DNA of 64,000 nucleotides from Blastococcus sp. CT_GayMR20 (GTDB lineage: Bacteria > Actinomycetota > Actinomycetes > Mycobacteriales > Geodermatophilaceae), in assembly GCF_004570345.1 (NCBI RefSeq), contig NZ_SPQM01000004.1, forward strand, positions 32,823-96,822, written 5' to 3'. Under the pieces are notes generated by a model. The model made no database searches, was not told the origin of the DNA, and worked only from the letters and a program-made list of their open reading frames with translations. Shown here piece by piece: positions 1 to 9,656 of this stretch. The position numbers were made by a program, and so were the translations under genes. Numbering within the stretch: position 1 is the first letter of the stretch; each line of letters starts with the position of its first letter.

Positions 1-1359
1 GGACAGGCGCCGGCTCGGTGCAGCAGACCCACCCGGTCCAGCGGGTCGTGCGGCGAGTTTCGGCGGCAAGTCCTCGGAGTCGACCACCGCCAACTCCCGG
101 TCGCGGAGCAAGAAGATGGCCAGCATGAGCGGCAGCAGGAAGCCCCGGGGGTACATGTAAGTGGTGGTCAAGTTGATGCCGACGAACGCGGTCAGCACGC
201 CGAGGGCACACACCGCCGCGACAGGGGCCTTCCTGCGACTCGCCAGGGCCACCGCCGCAACTGCAACGATGAAGACGATCCAGCCCAGAAGGGGCAGGAT
301 CCCGGTCTCGGCCCACAGCAGCAGTGGCACCACGTGCACACCTTGGGCGTAGATCGACTCTGGTATGAACAGGCCGGGACCGATGCCCGTCAGCATGTGG
401 TCGCCAACGACCCGCCAACCCTCATCGATCAGGTCGAGCCGGATCTCGGCACTCCCCACTGAGTCGACACCGCCTTGGCGCAACGGAGACGTCACCCGCT
501 CCGTGAACGCCTGTCCATACGTGCTGGCTGTGCGACGGTCCACCTCGCTAACCACCCCGTACATCAGCGCCAGGCCCGCGACGAGGGCCGACGCCACTCG
601 AACCGTGACTCCGCGCTGCAGTTGGTCGCGAAGGAGCGGCAGAGACAGCAGGTGGAGGACTGCGACGACGGCGACAGCGGCGATCGCTATCAGGCTCCCG
701 GAGCCCGAGCGCGTGATGATGAGCGCCACCCCAACGGTTCCCAGCAGCAGCATGGCCTTCCGGATCGTGATGTGCCGCCGGACTGTGAGGTAGTAGACGA
801 TCGGCACAGCCGCCGCGGCCATCCTGGACAACTCCCCGATGCCCGAGAACAAGCCCTGCCGTCCCGCGTACGTCGAAATCAGCCAGCCTTGCTCGGTAAG
901 GGTGGCAGCGAGCGAAGGCAAGAACACCAGGATGCCCAGGCCGAGCATGACCGACGCCGCGAGGCCGTAGAGGAACGCCTTCGCAGCGCTGACGATCTCC
1001 CGCTCGCTCTGCTGGGTGAGCACTGCCGGCAACAGCCAGAAGCCGACCGCGTACTGGCTGGTCAGAGCGATTGTGGCTGCCGACGACGCCATTTGGTTGA
1101 ACAGGGCGGAGGCGAGCGTCCCAACGACCAGCAAGGCGCCAGGGATCGCGAAGACCGTGAACCACACGCCGCTGCGGCGCCGTGGCGGTCGCCTGGGCAC
1201 CCGCTTGAACAGGACCACAAGCGCACCGGCGATAAGAAGAGCGTCCCCGACGCTGAACCCCACACCGGGCAGAACGAGCACCCGCATGAACGGCGTGAGG
1301 AACACCCCGGCCAAGAAGATCCGCTGCCCTGTCATCCCGGCACCGTAGCCCGAGGTCAT
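1..1359 (-). CDS. O-antigen ligase family protein, partial (left-arm copy)
   Basis: Mirror copy of the ligase at 29820-31286, cut by the window edge, so only the first 453 or so of 488 residues are present. It keeps the multi-spanning membrane core and the periplasmic-loop motif GIGPG. The start overlaps the stop of the preceding broken asparagine-synthase-like gene by ATGA. See the + strand copy for function. Confidence 0.8.
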   Translation of the reverse strand, partial: MTSGYGAGMTGQRIFLAGVFLTPFMRVLVLPGVGFSVGDALLIAGALVVLFKRVPRRPPRRRSGVWFTVFAIPGALLVVGTLASALFNQMASSAATIALTSQYAVGFWLLPAVLTQQSEREIVSAAKAFLYGLAASVMLGLGILVFLPSLAATLTEQGWLISTYAGRQGLFSGIGELSRMAAAAVPIVYYLTVRRHITIRKAMLLLGTVGVALIITRSGSGSLIAIAAVAVVAVLHLLSLPLLRDQLQRGVTVRVASALVAGLALMYGVVSEVDRRTASTYGQAFTERVTSPLRQGGVDSVGSAEIRLDLIDEGWRVVGDHMLTGIGPGLFIPESIYAQGVHVVPLLLWAETGILPLLGWIVFIVAVAAVALASRRKAPVAAVCALGVLTAFVGINLTTTYMYPRGFLLPLMLAIFLLRDRELAVVDSEDLPPKLAARPAGPGGSAAPSRRLS

Positions 1360-2498
1360 CGCGAAACGTCTGTGGACGCCGCTCCGGTCTCCGGCTGTCG
1401 TTGCTCGAGGGACGACCGTTGCCACAGGGCCCGAGGCTGAGCTGACGGCGCGGTCAGGCCGTCTGAGGGGTCGCGCGCCGGTGCCGGCGCTGCCTCATGT
1501 GGCCGAGCGTCCTTGGCGAGTCGATAGGCCGTCTGGTATGCGCGACCTACGGGGTAGGCTGACACTCTCCCAGAGGACGCGCCCGGCACGTCGAGCGCGT
1601 AGCGGTTCGACATGCTGCCGAGCGAACCGAGCCACGCGAAGAGTAGATCGAGACGCGTGTAGTCGGAGGTCTTCGTCCTCCGCCAGTTGCGAAGTCCCGC
1701 CCGGAGTGGGCGCGCGTATGCGCTGTGCCTGCCCAGGGGAGAGTCCACGACCAGTGACTCGACGGTCGAGCCGGTCTCGCCGCGCAGCCACTCGCCGTAC
1801 TTGTGTTGCCTCGAGCGCAGGCGATCAGCACTTGTGTCCCGGACTCCGTCGTACCGCGTGCCTGTGCGGGACCACGGGACGTCCCTCAAGGCAGGGTGCA
1901 GCTCGGCGAGCAGCGTGCGGTAGTGCACGTCACCGCGCTGCTGCGGCGGCAGCTGCCACATGGCCGAGTACACCGGAGGGGCGGTGAACGCCTGGTACAG
2001 CGAAAAGGGGATGGAGCGCGGACGACATGGTGACCTGCAGCAGCCGGCGCAAGTAGTGCCGTTGCTGCTCCAGCTCCCGGGGCTGCCACTCCTCTCGAGT
2101 CCCGGCTGACGGTCGCCACGCGGTCGACTCGCCGCGCAGGGCCGTGCGCAGCGACCGGGTGTTGAGGGCTGGAAAGACTCCGAAGGGATCCACGACCCGC
2201 GGCTTGGTCGCTGGCAGGGCCGAGATGTGCCTCCCGGAGTACTCAACCCGGCCGATGGAGTCCCCGTAGGTGCCCGCGACGACCAGGTGCAGGTCATCCA
2301 TCTGAGCGACGTCAGGCAGACCGTGCAGGTGCAGGGGCGAAACCTCGGCGCCAGCGTCCGCCATGAGCAGGAGGTTCCGTCGCAGCAGGGCGGGTGTCAG
2401 CTCGATGTGCCGCCACTGCCAGCCGAGAGCGCGGGCCAGGGACTCGGCGTAGACAGCTGCCCGGCTTCCAGCCGCCCCTCCCACGTGTTACTCACCAT
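1356..2498 (-). pseudogene. Asparagine-synthase-like pseudogene (left-arm copy)
   Basis: Mirror of 28681-29823. It carries the same missing 5' half and the same single-base frameshift (here near 2010-2020). Identical damage in both arms means the two copies are not independent, or diverged after the damage. Confidence 0.65.
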
Positions 2499-2511
2499 GC
2501 GAGGCAGCCTC

Positions 2512-3807
2512 TCACCTCGACGTGGGGTGTGGCTCATCACGTCTCTGCGCGTGCTGCGGGCGCGACCGGGCGTTCGCCCAGACCCCGACGAGCACGGCCA
2601 CCGAAGCGGACAGGGCCGCCGAGGCAGCGGCACCACGCAGACCGAAGGACGGAATCAAGACGCTGTTGGCGGCCACGCTCGTTGCCAGGGCGAGGGCCGT
2701 GACGCGTGTCTGCACGTTCGTGTTGTGGTGCAGCTGAGCCACGATGTTGACGTACTGGTAGCGATAGGCCGTCAAGCCGAACGCCCCGATGAGCAGCCCG
2801 ACCGTCAGCGGGTCACCCAGACGGAGGTCCTCTCCGATCATCACCACGGAGAGCGCCGGCCAGGCTGCGAACAGCAGCACGCACACGGCCGCACTCGACA
2901 GGGCCGCCCGGCGGCGGAGCAAGCGCAGATGCGCCTGCCGATCTTGGGACTCCAGCTGGGCGAAGAGCCTGGGGACGGCGACCAGGCCCACCAGACCCGT
3001 CACCAGGGTGATGACGCCGCACAGGATGTCGAACGTCGGGGCGTAGAGGGCAACCTCCTCCTTGCCGCGCAACGCCAGCAGGATGAACCGGTCGACGTAG
3101 AGCATCGAGAGGCTGAGCCCGTAGTTGAGGATGAGCGGGCGGCCGTACTGCCACCAGGGCTGCAGGTCCGCGCGCCGGGAGTGGGGCCCCGACACGGCCC
3201 GCCACGTCGACGCCGTCGCCAACAGGCTCGAGGCCAGGATCCCGCCCAGGATCCAGCTGAGCTGGACGTCATCGGCGAGTGCACCCGTCAGGGCGACGAT
3301 GAGGACGAACGCCCCGTTCCGCAGCACGCCTGCGACGATGAACGCTCGCGGGAGGATGCGGGCTCTCAGGAGGATCCACCTGGTGGTGAAGGCGGATTCC
3401 GCGAGCGCGTAGGCGACGCAGAAGGCGACGGTCAGCCATGCGCTGCCAAGCGTGACGGCAGCGATGGCACCTGTCAGCAACGCCACGACGGGAGCGTTGC
3501 GCAACCAGGCGGTGACCGTCGCCCGGTGCAGCCGACTGGGATCCTCCGCTGGCGCGAAGCGGAGCACCGCCGCGTCGAGCCACTGCGACGGCACGGTCGA
3601 GCCGATCGATACGGCGGTGATCACGAGGACGAACGTCCCGTACTCCACCGGGCTAAGAAGGCGCGTGAGCAGCGGGGTCGCGGCGAGGCCCAACGCGGCG
3701 ACCACAAGCCGCCCGGCGCCCATCGTGAACCCGGCGCGTCTTGTCGCCTGGAGCAGCTTCGAGGCGGCGGGCCGTCCGGCAACTGGTTCTCGCCGGTTCC
3801 GCTCCAT
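2512..3807 (-). CDS. Wzx-type polysaccharide flippase (left-arm copy)
   Basis: Mirror of the 431-residue flippase at 27372-28667, with about twelve hydrophobic segments and the early motif LLTRLLSPVEYG. The start overlaps the stop of the GT4 gene (TGATG). See the + strand copy. Confidence 0.85.
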   Translation of the reverse strand: MERNRREPVAGRPAASKLLQATRRAGFTMGAGRLVVAALGLAATPLLTRLLSPVEYGTFVLVITAVSIGSTVPSQWLDAAVLRFAPAEDPSRLHRATVTAWLRNAPVVALLTGAIAAVTLGSAWLTVAFCVAYALAESAFTTRWILLRARILPRAFIVAGVLRNGAFVLIVALTGALADDVQLSWILGGILASSLLATASTWRAVSGPHSRRADLQPWWQYGRPLILNYGLSLSMLYVDRFILLALRGKEEVALYAPTFDILCGVITLVTGLVGLVAVPRLFAQLESQDRQAHLRLLRRRAALSSAAVCVLLFAAWPALSVVMIGEDLRLGDPLTVGLLIGAFGLTAYRYQYVNIVAQLHHNTNVQTRVTALALATSVAANSVLIPSFGLRGAAASAALSASVAVLVGVWANARSRPQHAQRRDEPHPTSR

Positions 3808-4898
3808 CAGCGGAGCGTCCCGCGCGACTTCTCCTCGACGAGGCGCTGCAGCGCCTCGTGCCATCGCTGCATCACCGGAGTGAGGTCGTGGCGCGCGCAT
3901 GTCGCCTGCTGCGCCGCGAGTGCCTCCTCGGTGCGCAGCGCCGCGTCGGTGCCCATAAGGGCGCGCATGCGCTCAGCCAACGCGGCGCTGTCTCCCGGTG
4001 GCGCCAACCGGCCCTCGGGCAGGAGCTCGGCCAGGTCCCCGACGTCGCTGGCGACCATGGGCATGCCGCACGCCAGGGCTTCCAGAGCAGCGTTGGGGGA
4101 GCCCTCCCACCGCGAGCTGAGGACGAAGCCGTCGTAGTCGTCGAGGGAGCTGTGCCAGTCGAAGGTGAAACCGCGCAGGTGGATCGCGTGGCCCAATTGC
4201 CGGTCTTCGATCAGGCGCTCCAGTGCCTGGGCGCCCGGGCCCTCGCCGAAGATGTCCAGGGTGGCGAGATGACCGGCCTGGATCAGCTGGGACATCGACT
4301 CGACCAGCAGGTCGTAGCCCTTGGCGTCCGTCAGCCGGCCCACCGCGATCCATCGGAAGGGGCTAGCCGCCTGCCTCGGCCTGACCGTCGCCGGGACGGT
4401 GTCTGCGAGGGCGTTGTGGATCACTTGCGACCGCTGCGGATCGCTGAGGCCCGCCGCGGCGTACTTCTCCAGCGACTGGGAGGCGTTGAACACCGTCATG
4501 GCATCCGCCCGCCGGCTGATCCGCATCAGGAGACGACGCGGTCCACTGGGCAGGGCGGAGGTCCCGACGCAGGAGATCAGCGGGAGGCGAGTGCCGACGG
4601 TCGTGACGCGAGCAGCGAGCACCGCTGGTCCGTTGAAGGCGAGAAGCGCGTCAGCCCGCCAGGTGCGCAGGAAGCGGCGCAGTTTCGCGGGGCTGGACAG
4701 GAGTTGGCGGCCCGTGAAGTCGAGCCGGATCCGCTGGGTGCCGGTCGGCAAGGGGTGCTCGACGCTCCCCTGCCCCAGCGAGCGCATCGTGATGACGCAG
4801 ACGTCATGGCCGAAGGCGGGCAGGTGCTCGGTGAGCAGCTGGATCTGGCGTTCCGCGCCGCCGCCGCCCATCGTGGGCACCAGCACGGCAATCCTCAT
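3807..4898 (-). CDS. Glycosyltransferase family 4 (left-arm copy)
   Basis: Mirror of the 363-residue GT4 at 26281-27372, with N-terminal PTMGGGGAERQ and the C-terminal EGSPNAALEALACG nucleotide-sugar motif. See the + strand copy. Confidence 0.87.
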   Translation of the reverse strand: MRIAVLVPTMGGGGAERQIQLLTEHLPAFGHDVCVITMRSLGQGSVEHPLPTGTQRIRLDFTGRQLLSSPAKLRRFLRTWRADALLAFNGPAVLAARVTTVGTRLPLISCVGTSALPSGPRRLLMRISRRADAMTVFNASQSLEKYAAAGLSDPQRSQVIHNALADTVPATVRPRQAASPFRWIAVGRLTDAKGYDLLVESMSQLIQAGHLATLDIFGEGPGAQALERLIEDRQLGHAIHLRGFTFDWHSSLDDYDGFVLSSRWEGSPNAALEALACGMPMVASDVGDLAELLPEGRLAPPGDSAALAERMRALMGTDAALRTEEALAAQQATCARHDLTPVMQRWHEALQRLVEEKSRGTLR

Positions 4899-4947
4899 CG
4901 ATGTCCTTCCGGAAGCGCGAGCCTCCGGTGCTCGAACGCCTGGGCGC

Positions 4948-5883
4948 TCACAGCGTCCGGAACCATTCTACCGTCTGGTGCAGGCCGTCCTTCAGCGGGA
5001 CGGCGTCGACGTCCGGGAACAGCGACTGCACCTGGCTGCTGCTCGCCTGACTGTCCCGGACGTCGCCGACACGCGGCTCGAGGTGGTCCACGGTGAGCTT
5101 CCGACCCAGCTCCGCCTCGAGCAGCTCGATCACGGTCAGCAGGGATGTCCGCGTGCCGAACGCCAAGTTGGTGGGCCCTGCGGTGACGGAACCGACGACG
5201 GCTGCGCGGAGGACTTCCACGACGGTGCCCACGAAGGTGAAGTCACGCGTCTGGTGGCCGTCTCCGAACACCTGGAGCGGTTTCCCTGCCAGCGCCGCGC
5301 TGACGAAGGCGGGCACCACAGCCGCGTACGCGTGCCCAGCCGCCTGGAGCGGGCCGAAGACGTTGAAGAAGCGGAACGGCAGCACTGGCAGCTGGTAACA
5401 CTCGGCGTACGCCACCGCGTACTGCTCTGCGGCGAGCTTGGAGACGGCGTACGGACTCATGGGACGTGCCTGGAGGTCCTCCGACTTCGGAATGGCCGGA
5501 TTCGATCCGTACACGCTCGAGGAGCTCGCGAGGGACACGTGGAGCCCGCCGTGCCTGCGGGCAGCCTCCAGGACTCGGAGGGTGCCGGTGGCGTTCGCCT
5601 CGTGGCTGCGCACCGGGTCGACGATGCTCCTGGGCACGGAGGGGACGGCTGCCAGGTGGACTATGTGGCTGCAGCCGGCCGTCGCGGCGTCCAGCGCATC
5701 GGTGTCCAGGATGGACCCCCGGTGCACTCGGACCGGCAGTCCGTCCAGGTTGCTCAGGGAACCTGAGGAGAGGTCGTCCAGCACGCGGACCTCTGCGATG
5801 TCGGGGTCCTCGCAGAGCCGGCGGCAGAGGTTCGCTCCGATGAAGCCGGCCCCGCCCGTGACCAGGACCGACTCGCCGCTCAC
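4948..5883 (-). CDS. NAD-dependent sugar epimerase (left-arm copy)
   Basis: Mirror of the 311-residue SDR epimerase at 25296-26231, with [11 protein letters not shown] at the N terminus and SPYAVSK as the YxxxK active site. The GTG start overlaps the dehydrogenase stop. Confidence 0.87.
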   Translation of the reverse strand: MSGESVLVTGGAGFIGANLCRRLCEDPDIAEVRVLDDLSSGSLSNLDGLPVRVHRGSILDTDALDAATAGCSHIVHLAAVPSVPRSIVDPVRSHEANATGTLRVLEAARRHGGLHVSLASSSSVYGSNPAIPKSEDLQARPMSPYAVSKLAAEQYAVAYAECYQLPVLPFRFFNVFGPLQAAGHAYAAVVPAFVSAALAGKPLQVFGDGHQTRDFTFVGTVVEVLRAAVVGSVTAGPTNLAFGTRTSLLTVIELLEAELGRKLTVDHLEPRVGDVRDSQASSSQVQSLFPDVDAVPLKDGLHQTVEWFRTL

Positions 5884-7148
5884 AGCACGCTCCAGCGCGG
5901 GTCACGCTGCGTCCGTCGCGTGTCGAGGACGAGGGCCTCGCTCAGCAGGTCGAGCTTCAGTACGTCGTGGTCGACCAACAGGACGACGACGTCGGCGGCG
6001 CCCACCTGAGCCGCGTCCAGGTCCACCTGTTGCGCCGGAAGGGGCTCGTGCAGCTGCACGACCTCGAGATCGACGAGCGGATCAGCGAAGCGGACGTCGG
6101 CCCCGAGAGCGGCGAGCAGCTGAGCCACCCGGACCGAAGGTGACTCGCGGGCGTCGCTGGTGTTCTTCTTGTAGGCCAGACCGACCAGGAGCACGGTCGA
6201 TCCGTTCACGGCCTTGCGCTCCCGGTTGAGCAGCTCGGTCACGCGCTGGACCACGTAGTCGGGCATGTGGTCGTTGACGTCGTTGGCGAGCTCCACGAAG
6301 CGGAACGGCTGGCCCAGCGTGCGCTTCACCTGCCAGGACAGGTACGAGGGATCGATTGGCAGGCAGTGACCGCCGACCCCGGGGCCCGGCGTGAATCTCA
6401 TGTACCCGAACGGCTTGGTGGACGCGGCGTCGATGGCCTCCCACACATCGATGCCGAGGCCGTGGGCGAAGACCGCCAGCTCGTTCACCAGCGCGATGTT
6501 GACGTGGCGGAAGGTGTTCTCGAGCAGCTTGGTCAGCTCTGCCTCCTTCGGGGACCGGACGGGAACCGTCTGCTCCACGATGTCGTCGTAGAAGGCCTTC
6601 ACCGCCGCTGACGACGGGCCGTCGATCCCGGAGACCACCTTGGGGGTGTTGACCAGCCCGAACACGGGGTTGCCGGGGTCGATGCGCTCGGGGCTGTAAC
6701 CGAGGCTGAAGTCGCGTCCAGCCACCAGGCCGGACCCCGCTTCAAGGATGGGGGCCAGCAGTTCCTCGGTGGTCCCGGGGTACGTCGTCGACTCGAGGAC
6801 GACCGTCGCACCCGCCTTCAGCATCGGGGCGAGCGTCCGACCGGACCGCTCGATGTAGGACAGGTCGGGGTTGCCCTCACGCAGCGGCGTCGGGACCGTG
6901 ATGACCGCGACGTCGAAGTCCTTCGCTGCCCCGTAGTCGTGGCTGGGCCGGTAGCGACCTGTCGCCAGGGCCGACTGGAGCTGCTGCGACGGAATGTCCT
7001 CGACGTAGGAGTCGCCGGCCGCCAGCCGATCCATGCGACTGACGTCGACTTCCAGCCCGATGACGTCGTAGCCGACCTCCACCGCCCGCATGGCAAGCGG
7101 CAGGCCCACGTACCCCTGTCCGATGACGACGAGCTTTTTGTTCTTCAT
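5880..7148 (-). CDS. Nucleotide-sugar dehydrogenase (left-arm copy)
   Basis: Mirror of the 422-residue UDP-sugar 6-dehydrogenase at 24031-25299, with the catalytic cysteine in GVGGHCLPIDP. See the + strand copy. Confidence 0.88.
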   Translation of the reverse strand: MKNKKLVVIGQGYVGLPLAMRAVEVGYDVIGLEVDVSRMDRLAAGDSYVEDIPSQQLQSALATGRYRPSHDYGAAKDFDVAVITVPTPLREGNPDLSYIERSGRTLAPMLKAGATVVLESTTYPGTTEELLAPILEAGSGLVAGRDFSLGYSPERIDPGNPVFGLVNTPKVVSGIDGPSSAAVKAFYDDIVEQTVPVRSPKEAELTKLLENTFRHVNIALVNELAVFAHGLGIDVWEAIDAASTKPFGYMRFTPGPGVGGHCLPIDPSYLSWQVKRTLGQPFRFVELANDVNDHMPDYVVQRVTELLNRERKAVNGSTVLLVGLAYKKNTSDARESPSVRVAQLLAALGADVRFADPLVDLEVVQLHEPLPAQQVDLDAAQVGAADVVVLLVDHDVLKLDLLSEALVLDTRRTQRDPRWSVL

Positions 7149-7174
7149 GACGATCCCCTCAAGTGGTCGCGGAG

Positions 7175-7849
7175 TCACGCCGCGCCAGACCCGTTTAGTG
7201 GCTTTGCGGGAATGCCAACAGCCGTAACATCGGACGGCAAATCTCGCGCCACGACCGCACCTGCCCCGACTGTTGTTCGAGCACCCACGCGTTTCCCTTG
7301 GATAACGCACGAGCATGTTCCCAGATTCACCGACTGCTCCAGCAAGACGCTTCCCGAGATGGAGGCGTTCGGATTGACCGTTACATAGTCTTGAAGCACG
7401 GCATCGTGCCCGACGGTGACGCCGAGGTTGAGGTGGACATGCCGTCCGAGTCGAACGTTCGTCGTGACAGCAGCACCGGCACAGATGACAACTCCTGGCC
7501 CCAACGAGACTAAGTGCTTGCCGAGGGTGGCCGCGGGGTGGACGAGCACCGGAGAGAGCCGACCTGCGGACCGCGCCCAGGTATCGATTTTTCGCCGGAC
7601 CTCACCGGAGCCGATCGCTATGATGTACTGGACGTCCACTGCGAGCTGATCGAGCTTCTCGACACCACCCCAAAGACGAAGGCCACGTTCCGCGATGAGA
7701 GTTTCGTCGGCTGGGCCGTCGTCGAGGAAGCCCACAGGCTCGAACAGTTGCCCGTCCTGGCCGCCGGCGTCGTTGACGGCCTCGATGACGTCATGTACCT
7801 CTCGCCCGAAACCACCGGCCCCAATGATTGCGACAGGGATGGCAGTCAC
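7175..7849 (-). CDS. PglD-like sugar N-acetyltransferase (left-arm copy)
   Basis: Mirror of the 224-residue left-handed beta-helix acetyltransferase at 23330-24004, with AIIGAGGFGRE at the N terminus and hexapeptide repeats in the C-terminal half. Confidence 0.85.
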   Translation of the reverse strand: MTAIPVAIIGAGGFGREVHDVIEAVNDAGGQDGQLFEPVGFLDDGPADETLIAERGLRLWGGVEKLDQLAVDVQYIIAIGSGEVRRKIDTWARSAGRLSPVLVHPAATLGKHLVSLGPGVVICAGAAVTTNVRLGRHVHLNLGVTVGHDAVLQDYVTVNPNASISGSVLLEQSVNLGTCSCVIQGKRVGARTTVGAGAVVARDLPSDVTAVGIPAKPLNGSGAA

Positions 7850-8511
7850 GCGTCCTTCTCTAGCGATCGAATGGTCGGATGCTTCCGTGTCGACTCCATC
7901 GCAGCGCCCTGTCCCGCGAATTCTGGCATTGTCTCCGTATCACTGGCTGAGATGCCGTGGCGTGTGAGGACGGCGCTGATGGTCGCTCCCAGGATCTGAA
8001 GGTCGAGTCGGAGGCTTAGCCGTTCCACGTACTCCACATCGGCCGCGAATTTCTCCTCCCATGTGAGGGCGTTTCGCCCCCTCACCTGCGCAAGCCCAGT
8101 AATGCCCGGCCTGACCTCATGGCGTCTCATCTGCGTCGGCGAGTACCGCTCCAGGTATCGCATAAGCAGCGGTCGTGGCCCGACGAGGCTCATCTCCCCA
8201 CGGAACACATTCCATAAAGTGGGGAGTTCGTCGAGGCTGGTGCTTCTGAGGGTCCGACCCAGCGGTGTCATGCGCTCGACGTCGCTTTCGATTCCCCGGG
8301 GTTCTCGCATCGTCCGGAACTTCACGAGTTGGAACGGCTCGCCGTTGCGCCCGGGCCGCTCCTGCCGGAACAGCACTGGTGAACCAACGTCACGACGCAC
8401 CGCGACTGCGATGGCTGCCATGACTGGAGCGCCAATCAGCAACCCCACGCTCGCCACGACTAGGTCGATGACTCGTTTGACGGGGAGGTAGGCCGAGGGA
8501 CAAGGGCTCAC
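7846..8511 (-). CDS. PglC-like phosphoglycosyl transferase (left-arm copy)
   Basis: Mirror of the 221-residue bacterial sugar transferase at 22668-23333, with DELPTLWNVFRGEMSLVGPR. The GTG start overlaps the aminotransferase stop (GTGA). Confidence 0.87.
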   Translation of the reverse strand: MSPCPSAYLPVKRVIDLVVASVGLLIGAPVMAAIAVAVRRDVGSPVLFRQERPGRNGEPFQLVKFRTMREPRGIESDVERMTPLGRTLRSTSLDELPTLWNVFRGEMSLVGPRPLLMRYLERYSPTQMRRHEVRPGITGLAQVRGRNALTWEEKFAADVEYVERLSLRLDLQILGATISAVLTRHGISASDTETMPEFAGQGAAMESTRKHPTIRSLEKDA

Positions 8512-9656
8512 GCGCACTCCAGGAACTCCGTGACGGCCGCCAGAACGCGATCCACCTGCTCGGGGCCGAGCGCCGAGCCGCTGGGCAGGGTGAGCCCACG
8601 CTTGAACAACTGGTCGGCAGCCCCGGTGACCAGCGACCGAGCCTGCGCGAACACCGGCTGGCGGTGCATGGGCTTCCAGAGGGGGCGAGACTCGATGTTC
8701 GCGGCGTCCAGGGCCTTGCGGAGATCCTCGGTGGACCACCCTGCCTCGGTCTCGTCGACGAGCACGGCGGTCAGCCAGCAGTTGTCCTGCTCGTCGTTCG
8801 CGCGCTGGAAGACGGTCACTCCGGGCACGCCGGCGAATGCCTCGATGTACATCGCGCGCAGCGCGCGGCGCCGGCCGATCATCTCGTCCAGCCGCTCCAA
8901 CTGCGCGAGACCGAGCGCGGCCAGCACGTTGCTGAGCCGGTAGTTGTAGCCGATCTCGGTGTGCTCGTAGTGCACCGCCGGCTGCCGCGCCTGCGTACTG
9001 AGGTAGCGGATCCGGTCTGCCGTCACAGCGTCGTCGGTGAGCAACATCCCGCCGCCGCTGGTCGTCATGATCTTGTTGCCGTTAAATGACAGCGCGGCCA
9101 TCACGCCGAACGACCCGGCCGGGCGGCCGGCATGGGATGCGCAGAGCGACTCGGCGGCATCGGAGAGCACCGGTACGCCGAACCGCTCGCACAGCGGGTC
9201 GATCCGCGTGTAGTCGGCGCAGCGGCCCAGCAGGTCGACCGGTATGACACCAGCAACCGTCGCGCCCTCCGACTGCAACTGGGTGAGCGCCTGCTCCAAG
9301 AGGGCTAGGTCGAGGTTGCCGCTGTCGTCGCAGTCGACGAAGAACGGGTCGGCCCCGGTGTAGACCACCGCGTTCGCCGTCGCCGCGAACGTCAGAGTCG
9401 GGACGATGACCACGGTCCCCGGCTTCGCGCCGAGCTCCAGCAGCGCCAGGTGCAGCGCCGCCGTTCCCGAGGAGAGGGCTACCGCATGCTGCCGGCCGCA
9501 CCGCTCGGCGATGGCGGCCTCGAACGCGTCCACCATCGGGCCGAGCGGCGCGATCCAGCCGGAGCGGACCGCCGCGACGACCATCTCCTCCTCGCGCTCG
9601 CCGACGTCCGGAGGAGAGAGCAGGACGCGCGTGCGTGCGTCGGGAGTGCCGATCAC
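8508..9656 (-). CDS. DegT/DnrJ/EryC1/StrS aminotransferase (left-arm copy)
   Basis: Mirror of the 382-residue PLP-dependent sugar aminotransferase at 21523-22671, with Schiff-base lysine in SFNGNKIMTTSGGG. See the + strand copy. Confidence 0.88.
   Translation of the reverse strand: MIGTPDARTRVLLSPPDVGEREEEMVVAAVRSGWIAPLGPMVDAFEAAIAERCGRQHAVALSSGTAALHLALLELGAKPGTVVIVPTLTFAATANAVVYTGADPFFVDCDDSGNLDLALLEQALTQLQSEGATVAGVIPVDLLGRCADYTRIDPLCERFGVPVLSDAAESLCASHAGRPAGSFGVMAALSFNGNKIMTTSGGGMLLTDDAVTADRIRYLSTQARQPAVHYEHTEIGYNYRLSNVLAALGLAQLERLDEMIGRRRALRAMYIEAFAGVPGVTVFQRANDEQDNCWLTAVLVDETEAGWSTEDLRKALDAANIESRPLWKPMHRQPVFAQARSLVTGAADQLFKRGLTLPSGSALGPEQVDRVLAAVTEFLECA

Noticed and set aside
2227..4137. 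Long open frame of 636 codons on the + strand (and its mirror)
   Set aside because: Antisense to the flippase and GT4 genes; composition is Arg/Gln/Asp-rich, the usual shadow of high-GC coding DNA, with no recognisable motif.
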